Below, piece by piece: positions 1-16,200 of a stretch of DNA of 64,000 nt (positions are counted from its first letter, which is position 1; every line of letters begins with the position of its first letter). The position numbers and the translations under genes were made by a program. This DNA comes from Rhabditoides inermis (taxonomy: Eukaryota > Nematoda > Chromadorea > Rhabditida > Rhabditidae), in NCBI GenBank assembly GCA_963966185.1, contig CAWZYM010000331.1, positions 735,501 through 799,500 of the forward strand, read 5' to 3'. Below the pieces are notes generated by a model. It searched no databases and was not told where the DNA came from. It saw only the letters and a program-made list of their open reading frames with translations.

Positions 1-575
1 ATGTTTCAACCATCACTACTTGTTGCAAGCATTAAAACATTATTTAATGCTTCCTCACGCATCGATCGTAATAAACTGTGAGACATATATACAATTACAT
101 TCTTTCAACGACAATAAATTCACATTACACTTACGTTCAACATCGAATATATAACCAGAACCGAAAAATAAGCTACAATAATACATCGAGTTCGCCTGAA
201 AATCAAAATCATTAATAACCACAACAATTCACTTCGACCACCAACCGTCACCACATACCCTCCCCTGATGACCACTTCAAATCAAAACAATAGATATCCT
301 GGCCCCGCCCACCCATCGGCACATCATACGTACTCTATGAGTAACTAAAAGTAATATATAAGTATCTATAAGTTTCATCAATCACTAATTTTCGCGAGCA
401 TTCCAAAATCGTTTAATGATGCTTCACCCATAGCTAGTCGTATTTTATCAACAGTTAATTAGAACTGAAGTGATAACTACAATAATCACCTCTCAAGAAC
501 TCTATGAAAACAACCACAATAACAGCGCTAATTGAGCGCAACCACCCAGCGATCCCAACGTCAAATCAAAACAAC

Positions 576-708
576 AAAGGTGCGGTCAGTCCCTTGGAAA
601 CTGCCGAACAGCCCCCAGCGAAACGCCTTTGGAACACGTTGTCTGATCGTGTTACCAAGGCGTTTCGAAGTCAGTATCGTAGGGAGTTTCGAAGAGACTG
701 ACCGCTAC
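576..708. mobile_element. Fold-back MITE, copy 1
   Basis: Ends are inverted copies of GCGGTCAGTCTCTTCGAAA (diverged on the left). The interior repeats short TTCGAAAC/CGAA-type units. It lies beyond the last recognised RALGAPB exon. Confidence 0.6.
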
Positions 709-836
709 TCATATATACTGGGCCCCAACCCACAAGCACTACCCCTGCCCCTCCTCCATCTCTAACTACACTACTCGCCCTGATCACAACCTACAATCAA
801 AACAAACCACACCAATCTCTTCCCCCCCTCACCCAC

Positions 837-1059
837 CGGCACTGCCGCGTCCCCTCCTCTCCCTCTCTCTGTGCTCCCTCTGCTGCGCGGCGTGCTGCTC
901 CGACAGGGCATCCGGCATGTCGTCCAAGTCAACCGAGCACAGCGACAGACCAGATATCACATCTGAAAGGGGAAAAAGTATGAGAGAAGAGATCTCGTCT
1001 TTTTGAAGAGAACTAGTGGCAGTGCATGGTTCAGTCCACCCTCATACCATTCATCTAAA

Positions 1060-1092
<33 letters not shown>

Positions 1093-2815
1093 TCTGCATC
1101 GTCTTTCTGGAGAGACCTATGAAAGAGAACTAGTACAGAAGTGCAGTATTCCCTTAGCCCTGATATCATATCTGAAAGGAATCTATGGGGGATGACTAGG
1201 AGCAGTACTCAGCTCTCATATCACTCGTCAATAGGTTTCTACATTTCCATTAGGATCGGCGCGAAGCGCCGATCGTTTGGGTCCTATCCAGCGGCGCGCA
1301 GAACCGCTCGGCCCGGAGGGCCGCCAAAATCGCTTGTAAATCATTAAAACAATAAATGCTTCAGAATTATATCATGATCTTGTCTCTAAATCGTCCGTTG
1401 AACACTATAAACAAAAACAAAACATGAAACAATAGTTTAATACCCAAAAACATGTTCGCTGGTTAGGTCTGCACGTCTGTCAGTTGTGCAGCTGTTCGCT
1501 GATTCGCTGAAAGACCCGCTCACTAGTCCCGCCCCCGCGCGCTCATTGGTTCGTGATGCGGAATGTGTGCGAGAGAGCGCGATAATGCGATAATGTGCCC
1601 GCACTGTTTGTGATTTGCGTCGTCGTTCACGCGCGTTGTTTTGTTGTTGTTATCTTTGTTGTTTAAAATACATTTTGCAAAAAAAGAAAATTTCTTCGAA
1701 ATTCAACAAAAGGACATTCATTCTCTTCTGAAAAGTACAAGCGTAAAGTAGCTCTGTTTGGGTTCACCTCAATTCAACAAAAGCACGTGCATAAAACTAT
1801 GTATTATTTCTACACTAAACTATAAACACAAACCTGCTCTCTCAAAACGATCACAAATACATTGACAATCAAATGTCAAGATGAATATACTATTGCACAC
1901 ACATTCTATCACTCACATTCTATTAACCCGTTTATCAAATGAGTCATCTATGAAAAAAGCTCTTGTATTTGTATACATTCAAAAATAATGAAAACATCAT
2001 TTTAAACTTAACGATTGTTCTATAGCTGTTTATTGTTTTCACAATGCTTTCATAAGAAATAAGAAAATATATTATATAGCCCCTATTAATAAATTATCGA
2101 TAAAGTATACGTTTTTTTACATATCGTTTGAGAGAGCAGGTTTGTGTTTATAGTTTAGTGTAGAAATAATACATAGTTTTATGCATGTGCTTTTGTTGAA
2201 TTGAGGTGAACCCAAACAGAGCTACTTTACGCTTGTACTTTTCAGAAGAGAATATTACTTGGAGCACATTGTGATGGTAATCATACAACAAGAATGATCA
2301 TTCAATCACTCAGCCCTTATATCATTCATCTGCAACCCTTTTTGTGAATGTATCCATAACAAGTGTTCAAATAGGTTTCTACTTTTCCATATTTGTTCGA
2401 AAACATTGTTTTAGCAATCGAACGTAGAGATATTCTCCAAATAAAACACAAACACACCAACAATAGGTTTTTACATATTCTCATATCTCGCTTACTTAAA
2501 AATGCTAAATTAATTCATGATATGAGTTCTAATTCTTCGATCATATGATCGTAACAAAATCAAAACAAATTTAACGCTAACAGAGTAACAACTATCGATC
2601 CACCAACAACTTTTCTATAATATTAACAGTAGACGAAAATAGATTAATAATTAATAACTTACTAGAAAAAAGTAGTTGAGATAAAATAAGAACGCGCCGG
2701 GCACACACTCACAGCTCTCACCTCAAGCACTCATACTCTCATACACAACACACCGCAAAAAGAGAGAAGAGGAGGCGAGAGGAGATACAGTCAAAAGTCA
2801 AGAGTGACTCTCTCT

Positions 2816-2866
<51 letters not shown>

Positions 2867-3262
2867 TCTCCCCGCTTGATCCGTGCTACAAACACAGCAC
2901 ACGCAGCCTGGCCACCCACCAAGTCCCCTCTTCACTTCCACGGCTTGACATTGTCTTCCCCCCTTCACTCCTTTCTAGCACCCTGGTCCCTGGTGTCAAA
3001 GGACAATCGAAAACTGACACGTACGATTCCCATAAAAAACTATGCACTCTAAAGTGCTCCTAGCAACTAGTTCGATTGTCAACACTCACCCTATTACGCA
3101 ATCAAAACGGATCGAAGGTCGAAGGACTCTCATATGCAAATCACGCCCGCCAAAAAAGGTGGTGTGACCGTATTTGGGCGCACGTACCGAGAAAGGAATG
3201 AGGACGCGGCGAGGACACACGGTTGTAATTGAGTGAGCCAGCGGTGTGAATACCACTCATCT

Positions 3263-3304
<42 letters not shown>

Positions 3305-4405
3305 CCCCTCTCTCTCTCACCCCGCAAAAGGAAAAACGGGGCTAGCGACCAATTCATCCCTCCTCATCTCGATCCAATCACAAAAAAAATCCGCATGTTT
3401 TGAGTGCGGAAACAGACCAAAGGGGAAACCTGTTGTACATGCATCGCTCATAACATAACCACTCGCAAAAAGTCACAACACTTGTGCGCGAAATTCAAAC
3501 ATCACATGCTAGCAACGCGCAAAAACGTAGAATTGCGCGGTGTTACATGTCACATGCACTAAACGTCAAGTCAAGATCACATCACGGTCGCCTCAAAAAG
3601 GAACAGTTCACATTCCAGACATACCGCAGTACAATCATGTTCACGCCCATAAATTGGAATAAAATACTACAGTACAGTACCTATGCCAAACTGCCGCTCC
3701 ATAGGCGCGCGCTGCCTCTTCGTCGTACGGGTCCAGAGGCCTCTCACCGACATGGCTCATCTACAGGCTGGACGAATCCACACAGTACACAGCAATCAAT
3801 AGTCGAATACGGAATCGGACAACCGGGTCGGCCGAATGCCGAATCCAATCTCCTCGACTATGCGTTGCCGGTGATTCAACCCTCCGCCGAACGGAACGAC
3901 CGCAGCTCACTCTTGCTCGACTGCCTCTATTTGTGAATAGGCATGCGCGGTCGACTCTGGGCACTATGTATGCTTTCCACTTACAGCGAGACGCGAGAGA
4001 CTGACCGTAGCGGAATGATGCCGCGGCTGGCAGCTGTCAAAACCTCACAAAGCCTATCCTATCCCCCCCTCTCACTGAGCGGCCAATCATCAAAAGACAA
4101 ATAAAGCACTCTCGAGTGAGTGGATCACAATCAATCCCTCTCACTTCAATCGATATGAAACGTTGGGGACACCAATATATGACACTCATAACAAAGGGCA
4201 GTGTGCCGACGAACTCTCATTCAAGGTCCTCTCTTGGTCACGGTGCAATCTCATGCGCTCAAAACAATCCAATTATATGTCTCGCACTCACCACAGACTC
4301 TCCGCGTTCACAGGTTCACAAGAAGCGAGAGAAAGAAAGAGAATGCGAACAAACGGCAACTGGCTGCGCATAACAACGCGAGCCGCGCATCCTAGGTAAA
4401 TACGA

Positions 4406-4447
<42 letters not shown>

Positions 4448-7400
4448 CGCTTTCCCTTACCAACACACACACACACACAAAACGACACACCGCAGAGCGA
4501 CAACGGATCACTTTCACATTCTCTCCTTCGCCACGATACCCACATACACCGTATGTAAATAGAGCATAAATGATAAGCAGTGAGCATATCGAGATATCAA
4601 TACGCACCGAATCAATCTTCGAAGAGCGATAGGGCGGAGTTGCACGTAGTTGTGACAGTCAGTAGTCAGTTACGCACGAGACTGCGAAACCGAAAATCCG
4701 AAATGGAAATCGAAAGCGCCGAATATCTCTCTGTCCAATCGACATACGTGGATCGCTATTCAATATCCAAAAATGCAATCAACCGTCGAATTTCTATGTA
4801 ACAACAACGTACCTATCGAAACAAGGGCGTACAGTCAAATATGAAACTCTGAATACTCTCCTTTCTTTACTGACCGGGGACGCAGCATTGTTCGTCATAA
4901 TCTACTTTCCATCTCGCTCATCTCTGACTCTCGTCAATTGACATGCTCTCTCGCCACTCTCTCACCCGCTCCACATACTATTGTAACGGAAACTAGTTCC
5001 GTTATCCGCGCACACACGCACGCGTATAAACCATTTTAGGGCATACATCACCAACACAGCGAATGTAACTTTTTGAGTTTACACGAATGTGAAATACGTT
5101 TCACCGATATTGTTAAAGCATCGAAACCTAATTAAGACTAATAACACTTTCTCACCTCCACTCGCGCACTCGATCCACTCAAACTCGCAGCCGATCATCT
5201 CTCCTCACAACACATTCATGCGCACCACCAATACACGGGCGGAAATTCAAATGGGTGAATCAGATGCTGCGAACGGCCATCCGTCACCAGTCACAATAAT
5301 CCAGGGGCGATAAATACGGTCAGGTTCGATTCGGAAATCAATACACAGTGGTGTCCTTGGATTGTGAAAATCGCTGCAGTTGACTACACTCGATTTCGCA
5401 AAATCGCCACCTTCCATTCTGCTCTATTGACTATTCGCCTCGCCTCACAATCCCGGATCATCATGTCTTTGCCCTCCCGTCTCACACTCTCTCTCCCTCT
5501 CTCTCTTTCTCTTCCTCCCTCTCTCTCTCTCTCTCTCCTTCGCAAATGTCACTGTGTCGACACATCATAAAAGAGTCACGCGTTCTGGAGTCCACACGAA
5601 ACACACAAATTGAGAGTGAGTGGTCTTACAATGGAGATAACGAATAATTCAGACGGGATCGTGTTGAATATTGCGTACGTCTCACTTCGGCACTTATCAA
5701 TTCTACAATATTCATATACTCCCTCCATCCCTCCCCTCCCTTCCCTCTCCCCGCACCCACCCTCGTCTCTCCTCGCCCCGTCCCCTCCCCGCACCCCGGC
5801 CGCCTCGAGCAGCCAGTCCATGGTGAGTGCCAGCAGGCGCTCGCTCTTCGGCGCGCGCATGCCCACATAGGGAGTGTGCGCGTGGCAGGCTGCAAGCATG
5901 GTACTTGAGCACTTGTGTTCCATCGTGTGTTCCCTTTTCTGACCGACCCAGACATGTGAATGATTTAATTGCAGCTACAACACAAAATTCCAGTATCAAC
6001 AAATGGAACTGTATCACGAGTCCATGTGTTTCAAAATCCGTTTGTACAGTACGAACTGTTGATGTTCCCACATGACTTTTTTAACAGTAGAAACGGTACT
6101 CAAATTGGACTGATCCAGTGTTATCGAACCTAGTGCTATACTGAAACGTATGAAATGCTATTATCACACTGTTGTGATATTGTGAAGTATTTGTGTGAAG
6201 CATTTGTGAATTCTTGAAAACATCTTGAAAACATGCATGATGTTTTTAACAGCAATAATCAGTAGAATTGAATGACTTGTTACTAGCTCTGTAAAACATA
6301 CAAATCACCATTATGAATCAAATATTTCACTACTACCATGAACGTTATTACATGTCTTCTAGTTTCGAATAAGTAAAAATCCGTTTCACAAAACCTTGAA
6401 AACATGTGAGAAGATTTCAACTACAATGGATTGTCCTTACGACGCAAAACAAACAAATCACCGCCATGAATCAAGCGTCCCAACATCTAATACCCATCGT
6501 GCCGTCTTCCCAGCACATTAACATACTGCCCCCCCCCACCGGCCAGTGTGTGCGCCACAAAGTGTCCGGGCGTCGGCCGAACATCCCGGTCGGCCTGCGT
6601 GCCTGCAAGAGCCATCACATTAAGTTGCGGTCAGTCTCTTCGAAACACTCCCGAATGCCTCCGAAACACTTCGGAATTGCCTTTCGAATCGCCCTCAGAA
6701 CACTCCCGAATTGCCTTCGAAATACTTCCAAATACCCCCGAACACTTCGGAATGCCTTGCTTAGCCTTCGAAACACTCCCGAATGGCTTTCGAAGAGACT
6801 GACCGCACCTTTACATTTTACACATGTTTTCAGTCAGTATAAAGCGTTGAATTCTAACTCGAATGTCCACTATCCTGACACAGTGCTTTAAAAATTAATG
6901 TCACACTGAAACGTATAAGTGGTTACACTGTCGCATGTTATGTGGCGCCTCTCACTGACATTGAAACGTACAGTATTGCTTACAACCCCATCATACCCGC
7001 TTCCCTCCCAATTTGATTGATTGATTGATCCCCCTCCCACTCACCCGTGCCAGTCGCCCCCGTCACAGTACCCGACTAATACGAGTATTTTGAATAGTCA
7101 GAAATTGTATGTGTTTGCGAAACTAGGAGTTAATGCTCGATTGAAGCCTACAACGTGTCGTCGATCCCTTTGTCGTATCCACTCTATCTCTCCACTCACC
7201 CGTGCCAGTCGCCCCCGTCACCGTGCTCTTTGTCGTTGTCGACTGTAGGCCCACCGCGGCCGGCGCAGACGCTGCAGCCACCTGAATGATTCGCCTTCGA
7301 AACCCGCCGGGAACCGTAGTAGGAGACTAAGCCATTCTAAGCACATCAAAGCACGAGTAGCCAGCGCGCAGAAACAGTAGAAGGTCCCTCAGAGCCGGGA

Positions 7401-8596
7401 GAGGTGCCTGTAGCCTACAGCGTGTCGCAGGGTGCGCGAGCGGGTCGAGTTTCGCTTTCTAATCGCCCGCACACTGCCGCCCTTTCCTCCTCCTCCTCCT
7501 CCTCCACCTACTCCGCCCGAAGACTGTCGGCGCGCAGTCAACAACAACTGCAGGGAATGTCCCTTACACCGAATACGTTCCAATCAACATGTATATAACA
7601 ACAGCTATTTAGCAGACAATAATAGTGCTGTGCGAGGGAAAATAGACTTAGAAAAAAGAAATAGACTTGCGTATAGAGATCCTGGATAAAACTCTCGATT
7701 TGATTTGAAACAAATACGTTTCACTAACACATGACAACAGTTTTTGCTCACTCAGAACTATAATATAGATGTTACTGAACGAGCAAAAGAAATACAACAA
7801 AACGCACAGACAGTAGTTTGTCACTTCACACTGAATACGTTCCACCCAACGCATAACAACACATGATTCATAAAACTGTAATGGTTGTGCGGTCATAATG
7901 AAACAAAATAAATAAAAAACCAGCATGTACTGACCGACACACTGGGCACGGCGCCGACGCTGGGGTCGTTGAGGGAGGGTGCGGGGGCGGGCGGGTGCTG
8001 CTTGTTCGAGCGGTCTGCAACGGGAGTATGGACCATTCTCTTCCATCTTCCATCTTCCTACTGTCTATCCCTCCCCTCTCCGTCCCCCTCCAGTGCCCCT
8101 GACGATCCTTGTTCTACAGTCTTTCCACACACACACTCCCTACTCTACGTTCACTCAACAACCATCGGTTGCTGTCAATTGACACTTACATCTACCTGAA
8201 CAATAATTGATAATTACACCCATTTCAGATTCTGGATACACTGATACACCATTGACTTAGACTCCCCCCCCTCACCACTTCCCCTGCCGGCCTTCTTCCT
8301 CTCCCCTTGGGAGATGACTCCGGTCGTCGCCGCCGATCGGTTCACACTCCCGTCCACAGACGAGGCGATCGAAGGGTTGCGGCCTGCAAGTATTTCTATA
8401 CAAAAGACGATTTTATGCTAGCATTATACAAACAACTCTAGTGCCATAGTGTTGCAATAGTGAAGCATATTATTCGTGGAAAACTCACTCAACACCTTTC
8501 GTTCAAAACGCTCACTGCTTCTTGACGCGGTACGCTATGGGGAATCTAATGCTACCCTCTCTCCCTACTTCTTCTCTCCTCCCTACTTCTCTCTTT

Positions 8597-8653
<57 letters not shown>

Positions 8654-8690
8654 TTTCCTCTCCTCCCTACCTCTCACTCCTTCCCTTCCC

Positions 8691-8727
<37 letters not shown>

Positions 8728-9120
8728 CTCCCTCCTCACCTTCTCCCCCTCCCTGTCCACTGGGCGGCACGGCGCCCGGTGTGAGTGTCGTGTCACCATC
8801 CGACAACACCGAAGACTTGGCCGCCTCGCGCTGAAACACATGTGTAAGGTGTAGCCGTACAGTATTACTGTAATACTGTATTTCCGTAGTTACAGGACAT
8901 TATTTAAACATGTGACTGTGACTGCGCAACACAGAATCGTAGATATAGAACGTTTCGGCAAAAGATGCAACTTTCGTGGCGTGACGAAGAAATTCCCCTT
9001 GCTACACACTCAATATACACCAGCCAGCAATGCTATTATTGGTATTGAATAGGAAACGTGATATCGCAGCGAGCAGAAACATAGTGTATACCGCTCAAAA
9101 GTTCTAATACCTCCTTCTTC

Positions 9121-9160
<40 letters not shown>

Positions 9161-10233
9161 AGCTCTCTCTCCCTCTCCCCATCACTCCTTCTCCCTCTAT
9201 CGTCCTCTTCCTCTTCTCTCTCCCTCCCTCTCTCCCTCTCCCTCTCACTCTCCCCCCTCTCTCTATCTCACCTGCATCCTGATAGACTCCGCCTCATCCA
9301 CCGTCATCGTCCACCTCCTCATGAACGCCTCCGAGTCCTTGAAGTCTATGGCCACGCGGGGATCGCCTGGAAAGTACTGTATTACCGTATCCCGAATACT
9401 GTATACTGTCGAACTGTAAATACTACTTCATAACCAACCCACCACGTACCTCTGACTTGTCTATCTCTGTTTTCAAAACTTTTCATTTATTACACTTTTA
9501 ATTGATCAACTACGTTTCGTGTCGCACATTTTACGGTTGCACAGGAATGCACTTCAATCCGGCCCTTCTTTGATTCGGCAATCAGCCAAAATACGTTTCA
9601 AGCTAAACTTATACCAACTACGTATAAATCACGAGCAATGTACTTACACCATATAAAACTACCGAGTAGCCACCATACCACCAACCATCACACATCATAT
9701 CGCCTTATGAGAAAGGTGTTTCCAATGAGAAATCGATAACAACTCTATGCTCCCACCCACCATAGAACACGCCCATAATCACATTCTTTAACGCTACCAT
9801 AGAATCCCCCCTCCTCTCCGACCATAGAAGACGTCCGTGTAAAGAGCATAGAAAGTCTCTAGAATCTCCCCCCCCACCCACCATAGAAGACGTCGATCAT
9901 CCTGTGCAGCGCCGTTGTGGCGAGGAAGAAGCAGAGCGGCAGCTGCGCCGCCGTGTCCCCAACCGAGCCGGACTTGGTCGACGCGGCGGACTGGGCTGAA
10001 ATCAAGGCGATGAAAATAGGCGTTCATCCCACATGGAACGATGGGCTGCAGACGGGATCGGTGAGTTCCAGGCAAGTGGACGACATTTACTGGAGCCGAA
10101 AGAGTGAAAGAGAGAGAATAGAAGAGCGTGAAAGAGATAGAGTTCGTAGAAGCAGACTGAGCTGCAGAAGGAATCGAATAGAAAAGCCAAGGTGTACATT
10201 TGATTGGTGGACGCAGGAGAGAGAGAGAGAGCT

Positions 10234-10279
<46 letters not shown>

Positions 10280-13200
10280 CAGACAGACAAACATCCAGAC
10301 ATTCGCACCGGACGCAATGGTGAAGTTGGTGACGTGGCTGGTGTTGGAGCCAGCGGCCGTCGACGCGGACAGCGTGCTGATCAGCATGGATCCTGAAAAG
10401 ACACAGACTTCACAGTCAGATATTCATTCGGAATCGTCCACTTCAATCGTCCACTGTAGGATTGTGTGTGTGCTTCCAGATAACTCATCATGCTAACATT
10501 GTATGTACATGTCGGAATCAGGCTGATTAACAAAACCACTTCAATCCTGCTCCTCTTTGACTACGATTTCGATACCAGCTATAATCAATACGTTTCAAGC
10601 TTAACTTATAGAATCTTCGAAACTATGCCAATTAATCCCACAAGTGTGGACGAGAATCAGAAACAATGAGGAATTGACAAAGCAGAGAGAGTAGTTCACA
10701 AATAAATGAGAAACATAATCCTTGTTTCGGCCCATCATTCTGCAGACAGGCTATATCAACTTTTTATTATTTTTATAATTTAGTCAGTAACTCTAGATAT
10801 AAAATAGTATAGAATCGAAATAAGAACATCCACTGTGGTGCGCCTACTGCCTGAACGCTCATCAGTGCAAGGCCACAGCGGACGAAATGAAAGTAGCGAA
10901 AGCGAACAACGAACAAAGTAAAATCTGGAAGAAAATAGTAGAAACCTAACCAATCACCATGGCTGAATAGGTATTGCTCACAATTCCCGCTCCAAACGAT
11001 CCATATTGCGCACTAATGTTCTGCTTGTGATAAGTTTCACACTATTCTCCTATTCTCATATTTACAAAAAAACAACACATTCAACTAGAAACAGTAATCA
11101 TCAGATGCACCACTCACCGCTCCTCTCCCTCCGTCCACTCATAAACTAATCATAAACTCAGTTCGTACCATATAGTTTCACAAACGCAGTCTCAAAGATG
11201 ACCCTAGATTGTAACCAGGCATCGCAGAAGTAGACCCCACTCACCGCTCCTCTCTCTCCGTCCACTCATAAACTAATCATAAACTCAGTTCGTACAATAT
11301 AGTTTCACAAACGCAGTCTCAAAGATGACCCTAGATTGTAACCAGGCATCGCAGAAGTAGACCCCACTCACCGCTCCTCTCCCTCCGTCCACTCATAAAC
11401 TAATCATAAACTCAGTTCGTACTATATAGTTTCACAAACGCAGTCTCAAAGATGACCCTAGATTGTAACCAGGCATCGCAGAAGTAGACCCCACTCACCG
11501 CTCCTCTCCCTCCGTCCACTCATAAACTAATCATAAACTCAGTTCGTACCATATAGTTTCACAAACGCAGTCTCAAAGATGACCCTAGATTGTAACCAGG
11601 CATCGCAGAAGTAGACCCCACTCACCGCTCCTCTCCCTCCGTCCACTCATAAACTCAGTTCGTACCATATAGTTTCACAAACGCAGTCTCAAAGATGACC
11701 CTAGATTGTAACCAGGCATCGCAGAAGTAGACCCCACTCACCGCTCCTCTCCCTCCGTCCACTCATAAACTAATCATAAACTCAGTTCGTACCATATAGT
11801 TTCACAAACGCAGTCTCAAAGATGACCCTAGATTGTAACCAGGCATCGCAGAAGTAGACCCCACTCACCGCTCCTCTCCCTCCGTCCACTCATAAACTAA
11901 TCATAAACTCAGTTCGTACCATATAGTTTCACAAACGCAGTCTCAAAGATGACCCTAGATTGTAACCAGGCATCGCAGAAGTAGACCCCACTCACCGCTC
12001 CTCTCTCTCCGTCCACTCATAAACTAATCATAAACTCAGTTCGTACCATATAGTTTCACAAACGCAGTCTCAAACATGACCCTAGATTGTAACCAGGCAT
12101 CGCAGAAGTAGACCCCACTCACCGCTCCTCTCTCTCCGTCCACTCATAAACTAATCATAAACTCAGTTCGTACCATATAGTTTCACAAACGCAGTCTCAA
12201 AGATGACCCTAGATTGTAACCAGGCATCGCAGAAGTAGACCCCACTCACCGCTCCTCTCTCTCCGTCCACTCATAAACTAATCATAAACTCAGTTCGTAC
12301 CATATAGTTTCACAAACGCAGTCTCAAAGATGACCCTAGATTGTAACCAGGCATCGCAGAAGTAGACCCCACTCACCGCTCCTCTCCCTCCGTCCACTCA
12401 TAAACTAATCATAAACTCAGTTCGTACCATATAGTTTCACAAACGCAGTCTCAAAGATGACCCTAGATTGTAACCAGGCATCGCAGAAGTAGACCCCACT
12501 CACCGCTCCTCTCTCTCCGACCACTCATGCCACTTGCTCCAGTCGATCCACTCACTCCACTCACGCCAGTGGAACCACTCGCAGACGTCAACCCTGGAAT
12601 GAACAATTAATTTTTTTATTATTTGATTAATTCACAGAAATTCAATACCAACTATTTGTTTTTTTTGTATATTTCTTGGTGTGATTTTTTTTCGATAAAA
12701 GCGAAAGAAGCTGAATTAAAATACCCAAGTAGAAATGATTACGTTACACCACCGAGAAACTTAAATATCACAGAATCGTGCCACACACGCACACTCAATG
12801 GACAGGCGTGCATCTCAACCATACAATGACAGGAAAAGGGTGAAACAAGGTGACCCACCACCGCGGATTCACCACAACTCCCCGCCACAACTTTCACCAC
12901 AATTCACCCACCACTAACACTAGTGACAAGAGTGGCAGTGGAGAGTCGATTGTCCACGACTCTTCCCACCCCAATCGACCCACCGCTGAGACTGGTGACA
13001 TGCGTGGCCTGTGTGGTGGTGGAGTGTCCGCCGGGCGAGTGAGGCGGCGAGTGCGGGCGGGCAGCCGGGGGAGGAGGGGCCGATGAGCGGGCACCGTCTG
13101 ACAATCAGGGAGGTTATAGATTCAAGATATTAAAAAGTTCCTCTGACAGAAATAATCCCTTATAGCCGACGAATGAGCAAAATCTGACAATCATTCATCC

Positions 13201-16200
13201 ATTCGGTTATGGGTTATCGACGTCGAGTGTTCCACGAAACACAGCTTTCAATTATTAACACATTAAGTGTACATTTCCAATTCGATGAAAGAAAGTAATC
13301 CGTTAGTGGTATGTATCCACTGGTACGTTTCACGCTACCAATAAATCTTATCAGAACTAGTTAATGTAATCACCCTAACCTCTGTAGCGCTATCTTCACT
13401 GATTGATTAATCAGCACTATATCTTACAAAATGAATCATGCACGTGATAAATTATGACTACATATCAAGTGGAGCAATTGGATAGCCATCCTATCGCACT
13501 GATGGACTGACGATCACTGATTATCACTGATTAATTGAGCGCACTCACTGATGGGTCTGTTCTCGGCTGGGTTGTGGCTGAGGATGGAGGCTGGTGCATC
13601 CAGAAGGGACACCAGTTGGAACCAGCACTGAAACGATGCATCATCATTCTCTCTGTTATATCATCTTTCTCTCTGTTATGAAGTATGGAGAAGACAAATC
13701 AATTATCGTTCACTCCGGACAATGCCACTAAACAAAATAGCGAAACATAGAATTTGATGACTAAGTAAACATTTGCATTTGCAGCATCGGCGACGTGTTC
13801 CGAAATCAATGGTATTTTCATCAATCACTATCCATTATCAAACAGCTCTCTCTCTCTCTCCATATCTCTATCTCTCTCTATCCCTTTATCTCTATCTATT
13901 ATTATTATTATTATTTCTTCTCCGCACGCATCACGCGGTCGGGTTGAAATAATCCTCCGCCAGTACCCTTGAGCAAGGCGCGGTAGAAGCTCATGAGATG
14001 GATCTCATCCAAATTGGCGTGCAGAACTGCTGGACAGCAGGTCTCGCCACCAACGAACGCATCGCGGAGTTGGAATCCGCGCTGGAGCAGACGAACACGA
14101 AGATGGATATCGTGGCGGTGAGCGAGGTAAAGAGGACAGGTTCCGGCCACCTCCACCTCAATCACTGTGCCTACGACTTCTACTACACCCCCTCGACGTA
14201 CTGGGGAGTGGGTTTCTTGGTGGCCCCCCACCTCGTGCCCCTCCATCAGCAAGTTCGAGCCCGTCAACGAACGCGTGTGCTATCTGGACCTGGAACTGCC
14301 GACGTACACGCTCCGCCTCTTCTCCGTCCATTTGCCCCATTCTGGATACGCAGTGGAGGAGTACGAGGACACCCTGGAGTCGATACGTGAGTGCTATGCC
14401 CCCTCCTCTCGTAGGGCTAGTCCGCGGCCTGGCCGTGTGCGTACCGTACTCCTTGGTGACTGGAATGCCCAGCTGGGGCAGCGCTCTCATCCCGACGAGA
14501 GATGCTGCGGACAGTTCGGGTATGGAGACCGTAATCCTCGTGGAATCACGCTGGCAGAGTGGATGGAAGAGGAGGGATGGCGTGCCGCCAACACCTTCTC
14601 CACGGCCTGCACCTCTCGTCGTTGGACATGGAGGTCAAACATCGGCACCCTCTCCCAACTCGACTATGCGCTGCTACGCTCTCTACGCGGCGTCGTGCAG
14701 TGCAGCGTCCTGACCAACTTCAACTTCACGGATCACCGGCTCGTGCGGCTCTCTCTCCGTGCAACACTACCGCCCCGCCATAGGAAGAAGGAGAAAATGA
14801 TCCGCCAGACCGATTGGAGAATGTTCCGGCACGAGTTGGCAGCACATTTGCATACCCGCTGCCCGCCGACTGTGCATTCGACCACCGCTGCCTACGCGGA
14901 CATCATCGAGCAGCTACACAAAGCACAGAAGACATCTACCATTCTGGAGCCACCCTCACGACGGCTGTCTGATGCAACCAAGGACCTTTACAAGCAGCGC
15001 CGCCGCTTGATGGCACTCAACACTACTGCCTCGCGAGCGGAGCTCACCCAGTTGAACCACACTCTGCGGAACAGCATCAAGGAGGACCTGGCCGCCCACC
15101 ACCTACGTCTATACAAGAAGGGCATCGCCAGCAAGAAAGCTCTGCGGAAGAACGAGACAACGCGACAAGTGCTCGGCCGGCTGAAATACGACGACGGCAC
15201 CACTACTACAACAACGGCAGACCCGCGGAAGGTGAAGGAGACGATCGTCAAGTTCTACAACTGTCTCTACGCCACCGCCCGCGCCCACGCTCCAACAGTC
15301 ACTGTCAACTCGCTCCCTTCCCCGTTTCGATGTGGAAGAGGTTCGCAGCGTCCTACTCAAGATGAAAAGGAACGTTGCTGCCGGACCAGATTTCGTGACG
15401 ACAGAGATGCTGCTACATTCGCCGGACACAGTGTTGGAGATGATCACCAACCTCTTCAACCGCTGTCTGGAACGAGGAGAAGTCGCAGAGGGAATGGCCG
15501 ACTCTGTAATCACCCTACTCTTCAAGAAGGGTGACTGCACGGAGATCAACAACTACAGACCTGTGGCCGTATCCTCGACCATACTCAAGCTCTTCGTCAA
15601 GTGCATTCTGGCCCGCACTCAACACATCCTCGAGGAGAACCAGCCCTCCGAACAAGCAGGATTTCGCTCTGGGTTTTCCTGTGCCGACGGATTTCGCTCT
15701 GGGTTTTCCTGTGCCGACCAGATTCTGGCTGTTCGCGAGCTGATCTACCGCGCCCACCGATACAACATGCATCTCTACCTCATCTTCGTCGACTATAAGA
15801 AGGCGTATGATAGTGTGGAGTTTGACGACGCGTGGAGATCTCTCGCAACACATGGAGTTGATCCGGCATATATTCGACTACTACAGGCGGTCTACAATAC
15901 AAGAAGAACGAGTGTGACGGTGCGTCGATCCAAGGCTGACATCTCGATTGGAAAAGGAGCAAGGCAAGGCTGTCCCTACTCTCCATACATCTTCAACGCT
16001 GTATTGGCTGATATCTACAAGGGAATAAGCTTCAACTACAGTGGAGCCGGCATCGACATCAACGGAACAAGGCTGACTCACCTGGCTTATGCTGATGATG
16101 TGGTTTTGATCGCGAAATCAGCAAAAGCGGCAGAACTGATGCTCAACGACGTGGCCAGAGAGAGCAAACAATATGGACTGGAAATAAACCGGCAGAAAAC